Of a stretch of 64,000 bases of DNA, positions 21,991-31,986 are shown piece by piece. This DNA comes from Oegoconia quadripuncta (taxonomy: Eukaryota; Arthropoda; Insecta; Lepidoptera; Autostichidae), in assembly GCA_949316235.1 (NCBI GenBank), contig OX438748.1, positions 35,432,036 to 35,496,035 on the forward strand, read 5' to 3'. The translations under genes were made by a program, and so were the position numbers. Below the pieces are notes generated by a model that did not search any database, was not told where the DNA came from, and saw only the letters and a program-made list of their open reading frames with translations. The stretch's first letter is position 1; each line of letters begins with the position of its first letter.

Positions 21991-22374
21991 CCTACAATAT
22001 TAAATTAAAGTTACCACTGTGCACTTCATGCGTTGTAGAAGATGCTAAGATCTTCTAAAACTATTTTCTAAATACAGTTTATTGAATCGTGATATTGGCC
22101 CTCGGTGAAATTTTTCATAATTGTGAAGAAGTTATTGCTCGATTTTTTTGAAAATAAGTAGTTACAGGGGTTCTAAGTATAGTCTCCGACACAATGTAAT
22201 TCACAGTGGTAGTTTTAATCATATAGTCTATGTTTTATTACTAAATATGTATATTATAACTAAAGCAAGCTACCGATTTGTTAGATTTTTTTTTATTCTG
22301 TCACTGACAGGTACTTCTATCCATGTGCAAAAAATCACGGCCTTTAAAATTATAGGAAGTTAAGAGTGTATCCT
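21990..22374 (+). repeat. Dispersed repeat family M9, copy 1
   Basis: The segment (CACTGTGCACTTCATGCG ... CTATGTTTTATTACTAAATA ... TATCCATGTGCAAAAA) recurs in the same order, but interrupted, at 31495-33795. The class is unknown. Confidence 0.55.
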
Positions 22375-22640
22375 TACTGGACTACACCGGCCAACAATTC
22401 TTCGAGCTATGTGCCCTGCCCACTGCTACTTCAGCTCACTAATCCGCTGGGCTATGAAGGAAGAATCTTGGCCCAATGATGGGAGCAATGCCATTGGCCT
22501 AAAGCTATCAAGGTCTGCTTGCCTAGCGTGGCGTGACGATTATGGCTAACTTCTAAGAACGTCCGAAGAAGAACCAGGTCCCCAGTCCCCGGCGGCCCCT
22601 CTATTCCTGGCTTTGGTGGTTTTTATCGCCCCTTTTGTCC
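22375..22640 (-). mobile_element. LINE remnant (QWAGHIARR type), minus strand
   Basis: On the minus strand the text reads QWAGHIARRIVGR, a well-known C-terminal motif of lepidopteran RTE-like LINEs, preceded by broken frames over about 200 bp. Confidence 0.55.
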
Positions 22641-23190
22641 ATCTTACATAAATATGTTCACGTCTGTTTCCCGTTGGGGTAGGCAGAGACTGAATGAATA
22701 ACCGTTTTGTGTATTATTGATCTTTTCCCGGTACTTTCTTGATAGTACTTTCTTTGGGCAGCAAATTCCTCAGATTTACAGATATTAAGTTGTAGGTGTA
22801 GTGTTATTTCTATATGGTTGTAGGTTGCGATTGTATTTTTCACTTAACGATTATTTTCGTAGTTTGCGCATGCATCATTCCGCAAGTAAATATATAAGTA
22901 CCTGCAACAATTCACTCACACACTTGTTTCAACAGTATACCAAACGATGAGGGAAAAACAATATCGTTACTCCGCATAGATTAAATAAAATGTGGGTAAG
23001 TACTACGTTAAAAATCTTTTTAAGTACTTATACACCAAAAGATCAGATAGCATAATGTTTTGTATTTTGCGGGCGCCGTTCTGGTTTTATCCGATAAAAT
23101 GTATCCTATAATATATCATATCATCTCTCATGAAAATCGATCAAGCCGTTTGACTGCAGTATTCTGAATTTTGGTGTGTATAACCAGTAT
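22640..23190. other. Gene-free stretch
   Basis: I recognise no coding sequence, RNA gene or repeat end here. Confidence 0.4.
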
Positions 23191-23470
23191 AATTTGTCTT
23201 TTTTTTTTTTTTTTATATGAGAGGGCGGCAAACGAGCATGCGGGTCACCTGATGGAAAGCAATCACCGCCGCCCATGGGCAGCCGCAACACTAAAAGGGT
23301 CACAGATGCGTTGCCGGCCTTTGAGGAAGGTGTCCACCCCAGAATAAGTAGGGCAGCCTGAGCGATGAGGGATTCTCCAGCCGTGCAGGTACCCTCCTGG
23401 GGTACTAACTCTTTAAATACCGCTACCATTCTGGAGAGAGACTGGAAGGTGGGCCTCCGTAAATTGTCTT
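23191..23470 (-). mobile_element. LINE family X copy with target-site duplication
   Basis: The 5'-truncated element at 23201-23460 has its poly-A tail (T run) on the left. It is bounded by AATTTGTCTT (23191-23200) and AAATTGTCTT (23461-23470), a 10-bp target duplication with one mismatch. That confirms insertion by target-primed reverse transcription. Confidence 0.85.
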
Positions 23471-23570
23471 GAGTAAAAGATATTAACCGATTCAAAAAAA
23501 TGGATATTTTACTACAAAATGTGTCCTATCCAAAGCCGGGTACATATTTGAATGTCGAAAATTAAAATAC

Positions 23571-23790
23571 TTACTCGGTCAATCTCTGAACCGTAAATGG
23601 GAGATCATTTATATAAACTAGAAACAGAAAAGAGCCTAATATTGAGCCTTGTGGCACGCCTATCCTCACTCGAGAGCCTGGTGATCTTACCCCATTGACA
23701 TCTATCTTTTGTATTCTATTTTCTAAATAAGACTGAATCATGATAAGGCTCTCAGATTTGAATCCGTAATGTTTCAATTATAAAGTTAAT
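23571..23790 (-). mobile_element. LINE reverse-transcriptase fragment
   Basis: The minus-strand frame reads KSESLIMIQSYLENR, then RIGVPQGSILGSFLFLVYIN. The GVPQGSxLGxxLFxxYINDLP block is RT motif 4 of non-LTR elements. It is isolated between two LINE-X copies. Confidence 0.85.
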
Positions 23791-23802
23791 TATATATTTA
23801 TT

Positions 23803-24160
23803 TATTTTTTATATGAGAGGGCGGCAAACGAGCATGCGGGTCACCTGATGGAAAGCAATCACCGCCGCCCATGGACACCCGCAACACCAAAAGGGTCACA
23901 GATGCGTTGCCGGCCTTTGAGGAAGGTGTCCACCCCAGAATAAGTAGGGCAGCCTGAGCGATGAGGGATTCTCCAGCACTAATAGTGCTGGTACCTTCCT
24001 GGGGTACTTTAAATACCGCTACCATTCTGGAGAGAGACTGGAAGGTGGGCCTCCGGCGCCCTCGCTCACCGGACGAAGCGCAGTGGCAAAATGCGACTAC
24101 TCAGACGTCGGTCTTCTGCGAGAGGGTGGTACTTCCCCGGTCGAGCCGGCCCATTCATGC
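23803..24160 (-). mobile_element. LINE family X, longer 5'-truncated copy
   Basis: It contains the same 3' end as at 23201, extended upstream to about 24160. The tail is next to a TTTA-rich stretch, and a 4-codon deletion removes the CTAACTCTTT segment seen in sister copies. Confidence 0.7.
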
Positions 24161-24500
24161 TGCAAGCTAATAGCTTACAGCGTGGCTCTAGCACTATATA
24201 TTTGCATTTGACAGCTTAATGATGTTGCCATGTGAAAAGTTTTAAGAAAATTCCAGGTCGCGCTTTCGTTGGCCAGACTCTAGCATGTTTTTTGGTAATT
24301 TTCCTGAGATGTAATTTTTTACAGCATAAATCAGTAATAAGAAAAAACGAAAATTTCGGTGTAACGTTATTCATGGCAAGACTAGGTTACGTATGTAAAT
24401 TTAAATATATACACAACGTACAACACTTGTGATACTTTGTTAATTGGATGGGGAAGAGACTGGTTACCCACAACACAGGGAATCCTAGTGTGGGGACCAG

Positions 24501-25672
24501 GGGGCCTACAACGATCATTTTAAAAACCATCATGTTTCAGGAACGTTTTGTTTCAATGTTAAAGTAATATTACTCAAATTCGTACCGCGATCATCTAGCG
24601 ATAATACAAAACAATATTGTTTTACTCCTGCTTAGAGACGGGAAAGAACGAATGATTTGTCTATTCCTTGCAGTCAGAAGAACGAGACAACGTTATACCT
24701 TTGTATAGCGTTATCACTTTCACACCTCGAATAATAATAGCGTTCCGGTATACGCAATTATTTAAATATTGTGCATGATTTTTGTCGTTTATGTTCATAT
24801 TTTTATTGTTGAAATGCATAATTAGAAATAAAAGTTTTTTATATTTATGCATATATAAATTTAAATATACATTTTCATTGAAGTAATGCAAGAAAGCGTA
24901 AATTAAATGTGAAGTAACGCTGCTCCCGCCGCCGGTGTCGTTCCGTAAAATGAAACATTGTGTCAAAGTAATAAGCGAGGGGCTTTCTTAATTTCATAAT
25001 CTTGGTATAAAATTTTTATTTGTTTGAAATTATTCTTTTACTGGTTTTATAGAATTTATATTATGGCGACTAGAAGTATATACAAACTAATGTTTTAGTG
25101 ATTTTTGTGCATTTATAGAATAAGCAAGCATCCTAGACAAAGAACTCGTCGAACAAATTCCGCTTCGTCAATATCGAAGGGATTACATTCTTCACGTAAT
25201 CGCCTTCGACGTTGCATCTTCTCCGACAAATCCTCTGCGGCATCCTCTTCCAGAAACTCGAATAATTCGTAATTATTGGCCATCTAAAACCACATCACAT
25301 TTAATGTATTTCTTATCGGTTTACGCAATGAACACAATGTATTTATAAAGAGTTATTGTGAAAAACACATCCACTTACTTTTTTAAGCGAAAATAACGGT
25401 TTATTATCCTTATACCACTAAAACAATAATAAAACCATCACAAGAGACTAACTTTTTTAAGATTGTAAAATTTGACGTTTGAGCAATATTACTAGCTGTC
25501 AAACGACCGTTAAACAACGATGATGGTACGAATTGAGCGAATGATTCAGCGGTGACGTCACAAAACTGCTTAACAAAACAATATTATAATAAGCTTGTTT
25601 TAAGGCGGTCGGGGTACGAATTTCCAAAGTAATATTACTGTAATATTGCTATAAGAGGTGATTGTAGGCCCC
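24501..25672. mobile_element. PIF/Harbinger-like non-autonomous DNA transposon
   Basis: The termini GGGGCCTACAA and TTGTAGGCCCC are inverted repeats. CAG is duplicated on both sides (24498-24500 and 25673-25675), a 3-bp target duplication as expected for PIF/Harbinger. Subterminal copies of AAGTAATATTACT with ATTCGTACC are also inverted. The interior keeps the start of a Harbinger transposase gene. Confidence 0.75.
25113..25283 (-). pseudogene. Harbinger transposase N-terminal remnant, 56 codons
   Basis: On the minus strand an ATG frame reads ELFEFLEEDAAEDL, then RRRRLREECNPFDIDEAEF and VRRV, the usual start of HARBI1-like transposases (acidic segment, Arg run, then NPFD..EAEFxxRF). It ends at a stop after 56 residues, and no DDE domain is present. 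Confidence 0.7.
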
Positions 25673-25895
25673 CAGGGCAACCTGACTGCTTATATTGTAA
25701 CACTGTTTTTGACACAATAAAAATGATTTTACTTTTACTTTTTTTTAAATATCGTCATGACTAATCTAACCAACTGAACAAATTCAACTATTTCAAAGAC
25801 GTAAACGAATCATTCATTCAACATTTCATTAAAGGCCTTGATAACACACACTCGTCTGTCTAGTTTAAAGAAAACCACCAAACGTTTCGTTAAAC

Positions 25896-26186
25896 ATGCT
25901 CTGGGAGCCACGGAATCTCTCTCAGTCCTGTCCAGCAGACACCAACTTGACAGCTTGTTCCTGCCTCGGTTATGTATACCTGAGTCTCCTGGCCCAATTG
26001 TATGGAGGCAGAACTCTTCAGAAGCACAATGGAGTTTTCTCATGTGATAGCGGTCCCTGTGTTCAGAATGACTTGGAAGAGGAACCCAACTGGGGGAATA
26101 GTGAGGAGTATGACTTTATAATTGTTGGCGCTGGTTCTGCTGGATGTGTGTTGGCTAACAGGTTGACGATAAATGCAAATTGGAAG
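25896..26186 (+). CDS. GMC gene B, exon 1
   Basis: The exon encodes residues 1-97, starting MLWEPRNL. It contains a hydrophobic [10 protein letters not shown] and the FAD-binding GAGSAG. The donor is AAG/GTGAGT. A 59-nt block (26103-26161) is identical to gene A, silent sites included. Confidence 0.92.
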
Positions 26187-29100
26187 GTGAGTTAGATTTT
26201 TTTTTTATGCACGACGGGGTCGTTTGTTTAAGTACTCGGTTTGGTTGGTGGTAGGGCATTTTAAATGTCCGCCTGGCTAGCTACCACCACCTTATCTAAA
26301 TCTGCCGCCTAGCTGCAATGTTAAAAGCATTGTTGTGTTCCGGTTGTCAGAGATAAGATAGCCAGTCCCCCAAATGTGTTGGGGTTTCCGGGTCAGTACG
26401 CTTCCACCTTCGACCTCATCTTCACTTAACACCAGGAGTGATTGAGGTCAAGTACGAACCCGTCTTGCATAAAGAAAACTGAAAAAATGTTTACCATATA
26501 GTATAACAACTATATTACAGCTGTATTATGTTAAATTCATTAAACTGTGTTATATCGACTAAAAGGCGATGTCACACTGGCCGATCGAACACCTGTGACA
26601 CTTAGATACGTTTCAGGTGTTACTCCTGGAAGCAGGTCCGGAACAACCAGACGTTACCCTAATCCCAGCTGTAGCATGGTCTGCACAAGGGTCAAATATT
26701 GATTGGGCGTATTCCACTGAGCCAGATGGCAGGACTTGCTTGGCGAGACCTGGAGGCCGATGCGCTTGGCCAAGGTAAGAAAGATCCTTATATGCCCATA
26801 GCCTTACATGTCCCCACTGTTGGGGTACAGTCATAATCCACCACGCGGACCCAGTGCTGATTGACTGATTTGTGTCAGACTAATGACCACCTGACAGTCA
26901 CTGTTTTTAAGCCACCAAGTCGACTTAACGACTGTCTTCAAAAAAATAACCTGGACCGTCCATTTATGCACGGAAACATTGGTATTAAAATGCAACTAAT
27001 AGTCACCCGTCTAAGGAGTGACAACGCCAGTCAATGCTTAACTTCGCTAATCTAATACGAATAGCGAACGTGACTGAATCACGAGTGCTTCAAGAGTGAT
27101 GGTGATATTGAAGGACTTCGTATTTCAATTTCGGGCACAAAGAGCAGTTCAGTAATTTTTTTATGCACAACGGGTTAGCACTTGACCTCAATCCCACCTA
27201 ATGTTAAGTGAAGATGAGGTCGAAGGTGGAAGCGTACTAACCCGGAAATCCGATCTTATTTGGGGAACTGGCTATCTGATCTGTGTTAACTGGAACACAA
27301 CAATGCTATTAACATTGCTGTTTCGCGGCAGACAAAAATAAGATGGTGGTAGGGTAGTTAGCAAAGCGGACATAAATGCCCTACAACCAACCAAACCGAG
27401 TACTAAACATGTACCCCGCCGGGGATCGAACCCGCGACCTCCGATTCGAAAACACTATGTTCTTCACATTGAGCCACGGAAGCGGTTGAAAAATCATATT
27501 TACTCAGATGATATTATTTTCGTAATTTTTCTCTTAATACTTCAGAGGCCGAGTTATGGGAGGAAGCAGCACAATAAACAATATGTTGTACATTCGTGGC
27601 AATAGATATGATTACGACGAGTGGGAACGATTGGGGAACGAGGGGTGGAGCTTTGAGGAAGTGAGTATACAATTCCTGCACTACTAGCACAACTTATTAC
27701 GATTAAATATTAATCCTGCACGGCTAGCACAGCTTAGTGCGAGTAAATATGATTCCTGAATGGCTAGCACAATTTAGTGCAAGTAAATATGATTTCCGTA
27801 CGGCTAGCGCAACTTAGTGCGATTAAATATGAATTCTGCACGGCTATTTAGCGCAATTTAGCGTGAGTAAATATGATTTTTTGCACGGCAAGCATAACTT
27901 AGTGCGAGTTAATATGATTCCTGCACGGATAGCAACACTTAGTGCGAGTAAATATCATTCCTGCACGGCTAGCATAACTAAGCGCGAGTGAGAAAGAGTC
28001 GCGGGCGCGACATAAAACCTATGGGATAAAAACTTTGTAGATCGCCATCGAAATAGCTTCTCGCATGTGATCTCGAACCAATCATGTAACGATAATTTTC
28101 TCATATTTGTCAAGTTGTGCTAAAGAATAAGCATGTTGAGTTTTAAGAGGGTTTATCCCGCTCGGTATTTCGTACAAATTTTCGTAATGAATGAATATTT
28201 TAGTAGTTACCCCATTTTATTTCGTGCATAAAATCCGTCTTCAAAAGTTTTAGAGAACCCAGATTGTTTTAGTATTCTTGTTTCTTATAAATTCCGATTA
28301 AATTGTTTTTCAGGTGCTACCATTTTTCAAAAAATCAGAGGACAATCTAAACATACAAGAACTGAATCCATATTACCATGGAACGAATGGAGAGCAAACC
28401 GTTTCATATCACAAGCACAGGGACAAAGCCGCTGTAATGATTATAAACGCTTTTAATGAAAAAGCTGGTGTACTGCCAACAGACTTCAATGGTCCTGAAC
28501 AGAGAGGAGCAACGTTCGCCCAAACCACAACATCCTATGGGGAAAGAGTATCCACTGCCACTGCTTTCATTGAACCAATCAGAAATAAGAGACAGAATTT
28601 GGTTATACGTACTGAATCTGAAGTAACAAAAATACTTATAGATGGAAACAAAATAGCTTACGGGGTCCAGTATGTTAGAAATGGTACAACGTATAAGGCC
28701 TTTGCCAAGCGAGAGGTTATAGTTAGTGCTGGAGCTATAAATTCTCCAAAACTTCTGATGCTTTCCGGTATAGGGCCTAAAGAACATTTACAAGAAGCAA
28801 ATATAGATGTTATACAAGATTTAAAAGTAGGATGGAATCTGCAAGATCATGTATCATTCAATGGCCTTCCCGTAGCTTTACCGAACGAATTATCAACCAC
28901 ATTAAGTGGCGGCGAGATATTGAAACTAGTATACGAGTATGGTGAGTCGCAAAATAAAAGTGGACCATTATCTGGAACCGGGACAGACCCAGCGGGAGCT
29001 TTTCTTAAAACCGATCCAGGCCTTTTAATACCTGACATACAATTCTGCTTTGGAAATGTTAATTGGCGAGAATTCATTAAAGATCCAGTACTTTATGATG

Positions 29101-29633
29101 AACTCGATATTTTCCATTGCGTTTTCTACGATGGATTGATACCAAGAATGGCGCTTTTACAGAGCTTAAGTAGAGGAAAGTTGCTGTTGAATACGACGGA
29201 TCCGAACGGCAAGCCTCTGCTGTATCCCAACTATTTTGACGTCGAAAGCGACAAGACTACTTTTCTTAAAGGGATAAAATTCTTTGTATCATTAGAAAAC
29301 ACTAAAGCGTTCAATGAAAGTGGCGCTTTTTTTGTGAAGACTCCATTGCCAGCCTGTAAGCAGTTCGCTTGGGGTACTGATGAGTACTTTTATTGTTTAA
29401 TGGAATCTTACACTTCGTCGGCGTTTCATCCAGTAGGGACTTGTAAGATGGGTCTTGATGACGACACTACCGCAGTGGTGAACCCAAGACTGAAGGTGTA
29501 TGGTGTAGAAGGGTTAAGGGTGATCGATGCATCGATAATGCCCTTGTTAATTCGCAGCAATACAAACGCCCCAGCGATCATGATCGGGGAAAAAGGTGCG
29601 GATTTAATTAAGGAAGATTACGGAGAGAAATAA
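25896..29633 (+). CDS. GMC gene B: FAD-dependent glucose dehydrogenase / ecdysone oxidase-like protein, 4 exons
   Basis: Exons 25896-26186, 26617-26774, 27546-27660 and 28314-29633 join in phases 0, 2, 0 to encode 627 residues. It is the closest relative of gene A: exons 1-3 have the same lengths (291, 158, 115 nt) and exon 4 differs by 6 nt. Seen: GAGSAG at 78-83, VLLLEAG from 98, GGSSTIN, the second GMC signature [14 protein letters not shown], His 560 in [10 protein letters not shown] and Asn 604. Two oddities occur in the catalytic end: NPRLKVYG where A and C have DPRL, and SNTNAP where A and C have GNTNAP (Ser 603 for Gly). No stop or frameshift is seen, so the gene looks intact. Its promoter-proximal DNA is a LINE tail carrying a Harbinger element. 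The substrate is unknown. Confidence 0.92.
26208..26473 (+). mobile_element. SINE-2 copy in intron 1 of gene B
   Basis: The body starts AAGTACTCGGTTTGGTTGG and ends GGTCAAGTACGAACCCG, CATAAAG. The tRNA-like head is replaced by TATGCACGACGGGG, so the 5' part is rearranged. Confidence 0.75.
26617..26774 (+). CDS. GMC gene B, exon 2
   Basis: The 158-nt exon encodes residues 98-149 and part of codon 150. It begins [18 protein letters not shown] and ends CAWPR. The acceptor is GTTTCAG and the donor is CCAAG/GTAAGA. Confidence 0.92.
27158..27485 (-). mobile_element. SINE-2, full-length copy, minus strand, intron 2 of gene B
   Basis: It is complete from the A-rich end (TTTTTTTATGCACAACGGG) to the tRNA-like head (B box in reverse GGGGATCGAACCC, then TTGAGCCACGGAAGCGG). 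It ends about 60 bp before exon 3. Confidence 0.85.
27546..27660 (+). CDS. GMC gene B, exon 3
   Basis: The 115-nt exon completes Arg 150 and encodes residues 151-188 with [22 protein letters not shown] and GNEGWSFEE. The acceptor is ACTTCAG and the donor is GAA/GTGAGT. Confidence 0.92.
27670..27990 (+). repeat. Minisatellite, 7-8 units of about 42 bp, intron 3 of gene B
   Basis: Diverged units follow the pattern GATTCCTGCACGGCTAGCAC, AACTTAGTGCGAGTAAATAT. Unit length varies from about 40 to 46 bp. The array starts about 10 bp after the donor site of exon 3. Confidence 0.85.
28314..29633 (+). CDS. GMC gene B, exon 4 (last)
   Basis: The exon encodes residues 189-627 and the stop. The acceptor is TTTTTCAG/GTGCTA. 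It holds the second signature and the active-site His 560 / Asn 604. A 61-nt block (29343-29403) is identical to gene A, although the exon as a whole is clearly diverged. A weak ATTAAA signal follows at 29643-29648. Confidence 0.93.
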   Translation: MLPFFKKSEDNLNIQELNPYYHGTNGEQTVSYHKHRDKAAVMIINAFNEKAGVLPTDFNGPEQRGATFAQTTTSYGERVSTATAFIEPIRNKRQNLVIRTESEVTKILIDGNKIAYGVQYVRNGTTYKAFAKREVIVSAGAINSPKLLMLSGIGPKEHLQEANIDVIQDLKVGWNLQDHVSFNGLPVALPNELSTTLSGGEILKLVYEYGESQNKSGPLSGTGTDPAGAFLKTDPGLLIPDIQFCFGNVNWREFIKDPVLYDELDIFHCVFYDGLIPRMALLQSLSRGKLLLNTTDPNGKPLLYPNYFDVESDKTTFLKGIKFFVSLENTKAFNESGAFFVKTPLPACKQFAWGTDEYFYCLMESYTSSAFHPVGTCKMGLDDDTTAVVNPRLKVYGVEGLRVIDASIMPLLIRSNTNAPAIMIGEKGADLIKEDYGEK

Positions 29634-29898
29634 CCTACAGTTATTAAAAATTGTACCCATACTCTTGTTTATTTGTCAACGCCTTATCGCACAAAGTTAA
29701 AAGCAAGTCAGAGAGATCCTATATAGAGTTGTGAGAATTCTAATGTACGCCAGTTCTCGCAACTCTACCGTAAAAAGTGTTGAGATCTGGAGAACCAAGT
29801 GTGACGCTCTTTTAATATGAATCTCCGTTTAGCTTAAAGCTTAATTTTATAACCAATGCGTATACTTTGTGGTTTCTGTTGTTTATTGATTATTTATA

Positions 29899-30317
29899 TT
29901 AGGTCCTTACCTATGACATTGGCGTTTTGTATGAAGAATTTCATTAAGACTGTTTTCTCCATACAAACATTTTTGATTTTTTTTTGGGAACGGCCAATCC
30001 AAATTTAGCTAAACTTTGTGTGTATAATCGGATAACATTAAGTTAAGTATAGGCAGCGTTAATTTTTAAAAGTAACCGCTTTATAAAAGTTTAAGCGAAT
30101 CTAAGAAATGATTATGGGAAGCACATGAAAAGAGCTCTGTTCAATTTTTTTTATTATGTGATTTAGCCCAGAAATTAAAAAATATTTAATGTGAAACCTT
30201 GAAATAATATTCCATTTTCCAAATAAAACAAATTTGGATATAGCTTTGAAAATCGCAGGAATTGGTACATATGATTAACGAAGAAAAAAAACTCCAATTT
30301 CATAGGTAAAGACCCAT
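29899..30317 (+). mobile_element. MITE family M1 (mariner-like)
   Basis: The left end TTAGGTCCTTACCTATGACA has TA before it. The right end GGTAAAGACCCA has lost its flanking TA. Internal sequence matches the copies at 12225 and 45025 closely. It lies 270 bp after the stop codon of gene B. Confidence 0.8.
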
Positions 30318-30374
30318 TTCATATTCTGAAATACATTTCTGTCCTGAAATACATTTGTTTCGGTGAGATAATCT

Positions 30375-30655
30375 TGAAGTGAGTAGAAACCTGGATGAGT
30401 GGAAGTCTACCACTGTACGTTTCTCAAGAAATTTCTTGCCACGTACGACCACCCTGTGGAACGGACTTCCGGCAGCGGTATTCCCGAACGAGTACGACAT
30501 TGGAACCTTCAAGAAGCGAGCCTACACCTTCCTCAAAGGCCGGCAACGCATCTGTGACCCTTTTGGTGTTGCGGGTGTCCATGGGCGGCGGTGATTACTT
30601 TCCATCAGGTGACCCGCATGCTCGTTTGCCGCTCTCTCATATAAAAAAAAAAAAA
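30375..30655 (+). mobile_element. LINE family X with C-terminal RT coding end
   Basis: The plus-strand frame reads [40 protein letters not shown], then [19 protein letters not shown]. This is the WNxLP...FKxR end of a jockey/CR1-type RT and identifies what LINE-X is. It ends in a poly-A tail at 30643-30663. Confidence 0.8.
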
Positions 30656-30884
30656 AAAAAAAACATTTGTCAACAAGCCAAGCATGTAATTTATTTTTAA
30701 ATCTAATAGTTGAAAGATCCTTTAATTATTGAGGCAGATTATTAAAGATTCTTACAGACATTGCACAAAAATTTCTGCTGCGTAACTATGTCTGATTAAA
30801 TTTTTGACAATATTAGTCTTTCACGATACTTTGTATTGAAGTCTGTCAAGTCTGTGACTTCTCCCTTTTTTGTAAATATAGACA

Positions 30885-31240
30885 TAGTCATAGACATAAG
30901 CACAGGCAGAGACATAGACATGGACATGGACATGGACATGGGCACAGGCATAGACATGGACACGGACACGGACACGGACACGGACATGGCCATAGACATA
31001 GACATAGAAAGACATAGACATACATAGACAGACATAGCCATAGACACAGACACAGACACAGACACAGACACAGACACAGACACAGACACAGACACAGACA
31101 CAGACACAGACACAGACACAGACACAGACACAGACACAGACACAGACACAGACACAGACACAGACACAGACACAGACACAGACACAGACACAGACACAGA
31201 CACAGACATAGACATAGACAGACACAGACATAGACATATT
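30885..31240. repeat. GACACA / GACATA hexamer array, about 355 bp
   Basis: A core of about 27 nearly perfect GACACA units (31043-31206) is flanked by variants (GACATA, GACATG, GACACG). Long minus-strand frames of alternating Ser-Val, Cys-Val or Cys-Leu are by-products of the 6-bp period and not genes. Confidence 0.95.
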
Positions 31241-31986
31241 TAGTTGACACCACTCTGTAGCAGCAACAATATTAATAATAACAAGAAAATTATCACAATA
31301 TACAGAAACAGATTTTGAAATGCGGTGAGTGCAGTGTGATGTTTTATTTTACAAAATTACAAACCTGAAAATTATCCATGGAACGGTTAATAACTTCAAC
31401 TGTTTAAATAGAGGTCTGCAGTACGTCCATGGTGACACGCCACATAACAATAAAAATGTTTTTGTAGTTTGCTTTAGGTATAAAAGGTATTTAGATGTAA
31501 AATCTACATTAAAGGTAACACTGTGAACTTCATAGCGTTACAGAAGAGGCTAAGATCACCTAAAACAATTTTCTAAAAAATTAATAAAAGGCTACCTACA
31601 GTTAGATTTTCTAAAAATAGTTTATTGAGTCGTTTTATTTGCCCCGTCGTGTAATTTTTCATAAATAAATATAAAGAACTTATTAATCGATTTATTTGAA
31701 AATAGTTTTTTTTTTGTTTAGGACTAACAAGAAGTATTACAATAACTGTTACATGAAGACTAATTTACAAACTAATATGGTTAATTGTAATACCAGCACC
31801 ATTAGCCACAGATTACTAAAAAAAATACATAATATTCAGCTACGGAGGTATGAGAATGAACGAATTAATTTTGGTGTATTTTGTGTTAGTGTGTGTGTAT
31901 GCGTGTGTGTGAGTGAGCATATGTGCATGTGGATGGATGGAAAAAATCCTAAAGAATGAAGAATCTGTGAATTCTAATATAATAGT

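Larger units (their letters stand above)
24430..25760 (+). mobile_element. LINE 3' end split by a Harbinger-like element
   Basis: The left part (TGGATGGGGAAGAGACTGG ... GTGTGGGGACCAG) and the right part (CAGGGCAACCTGACTGC ... CACAATAAAAATG) read as one retroelement 3' end with a TTTTAC tail once the 24501-25672 insertion is removed. The tail ends about 140 bp before the gene B start codon. Confidence 0.65.

Noticed and set aside
28404..28787. 127-codon frame antisense to gene B exon 4
   Set aside because: It is a shadow frame of a strongly supported coding exon. Similar antisense frames occur opposite gene C (52911-53258) and gene A (9406-9712).
30796..31253. Long minus-strand frames of Ser-Val, Cys-Val and Cys-Leu repeats
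   Set aside because: They are produced by the 6-bp period of the GACACA array, which keeps several frames open at once. They have no start context or domain.
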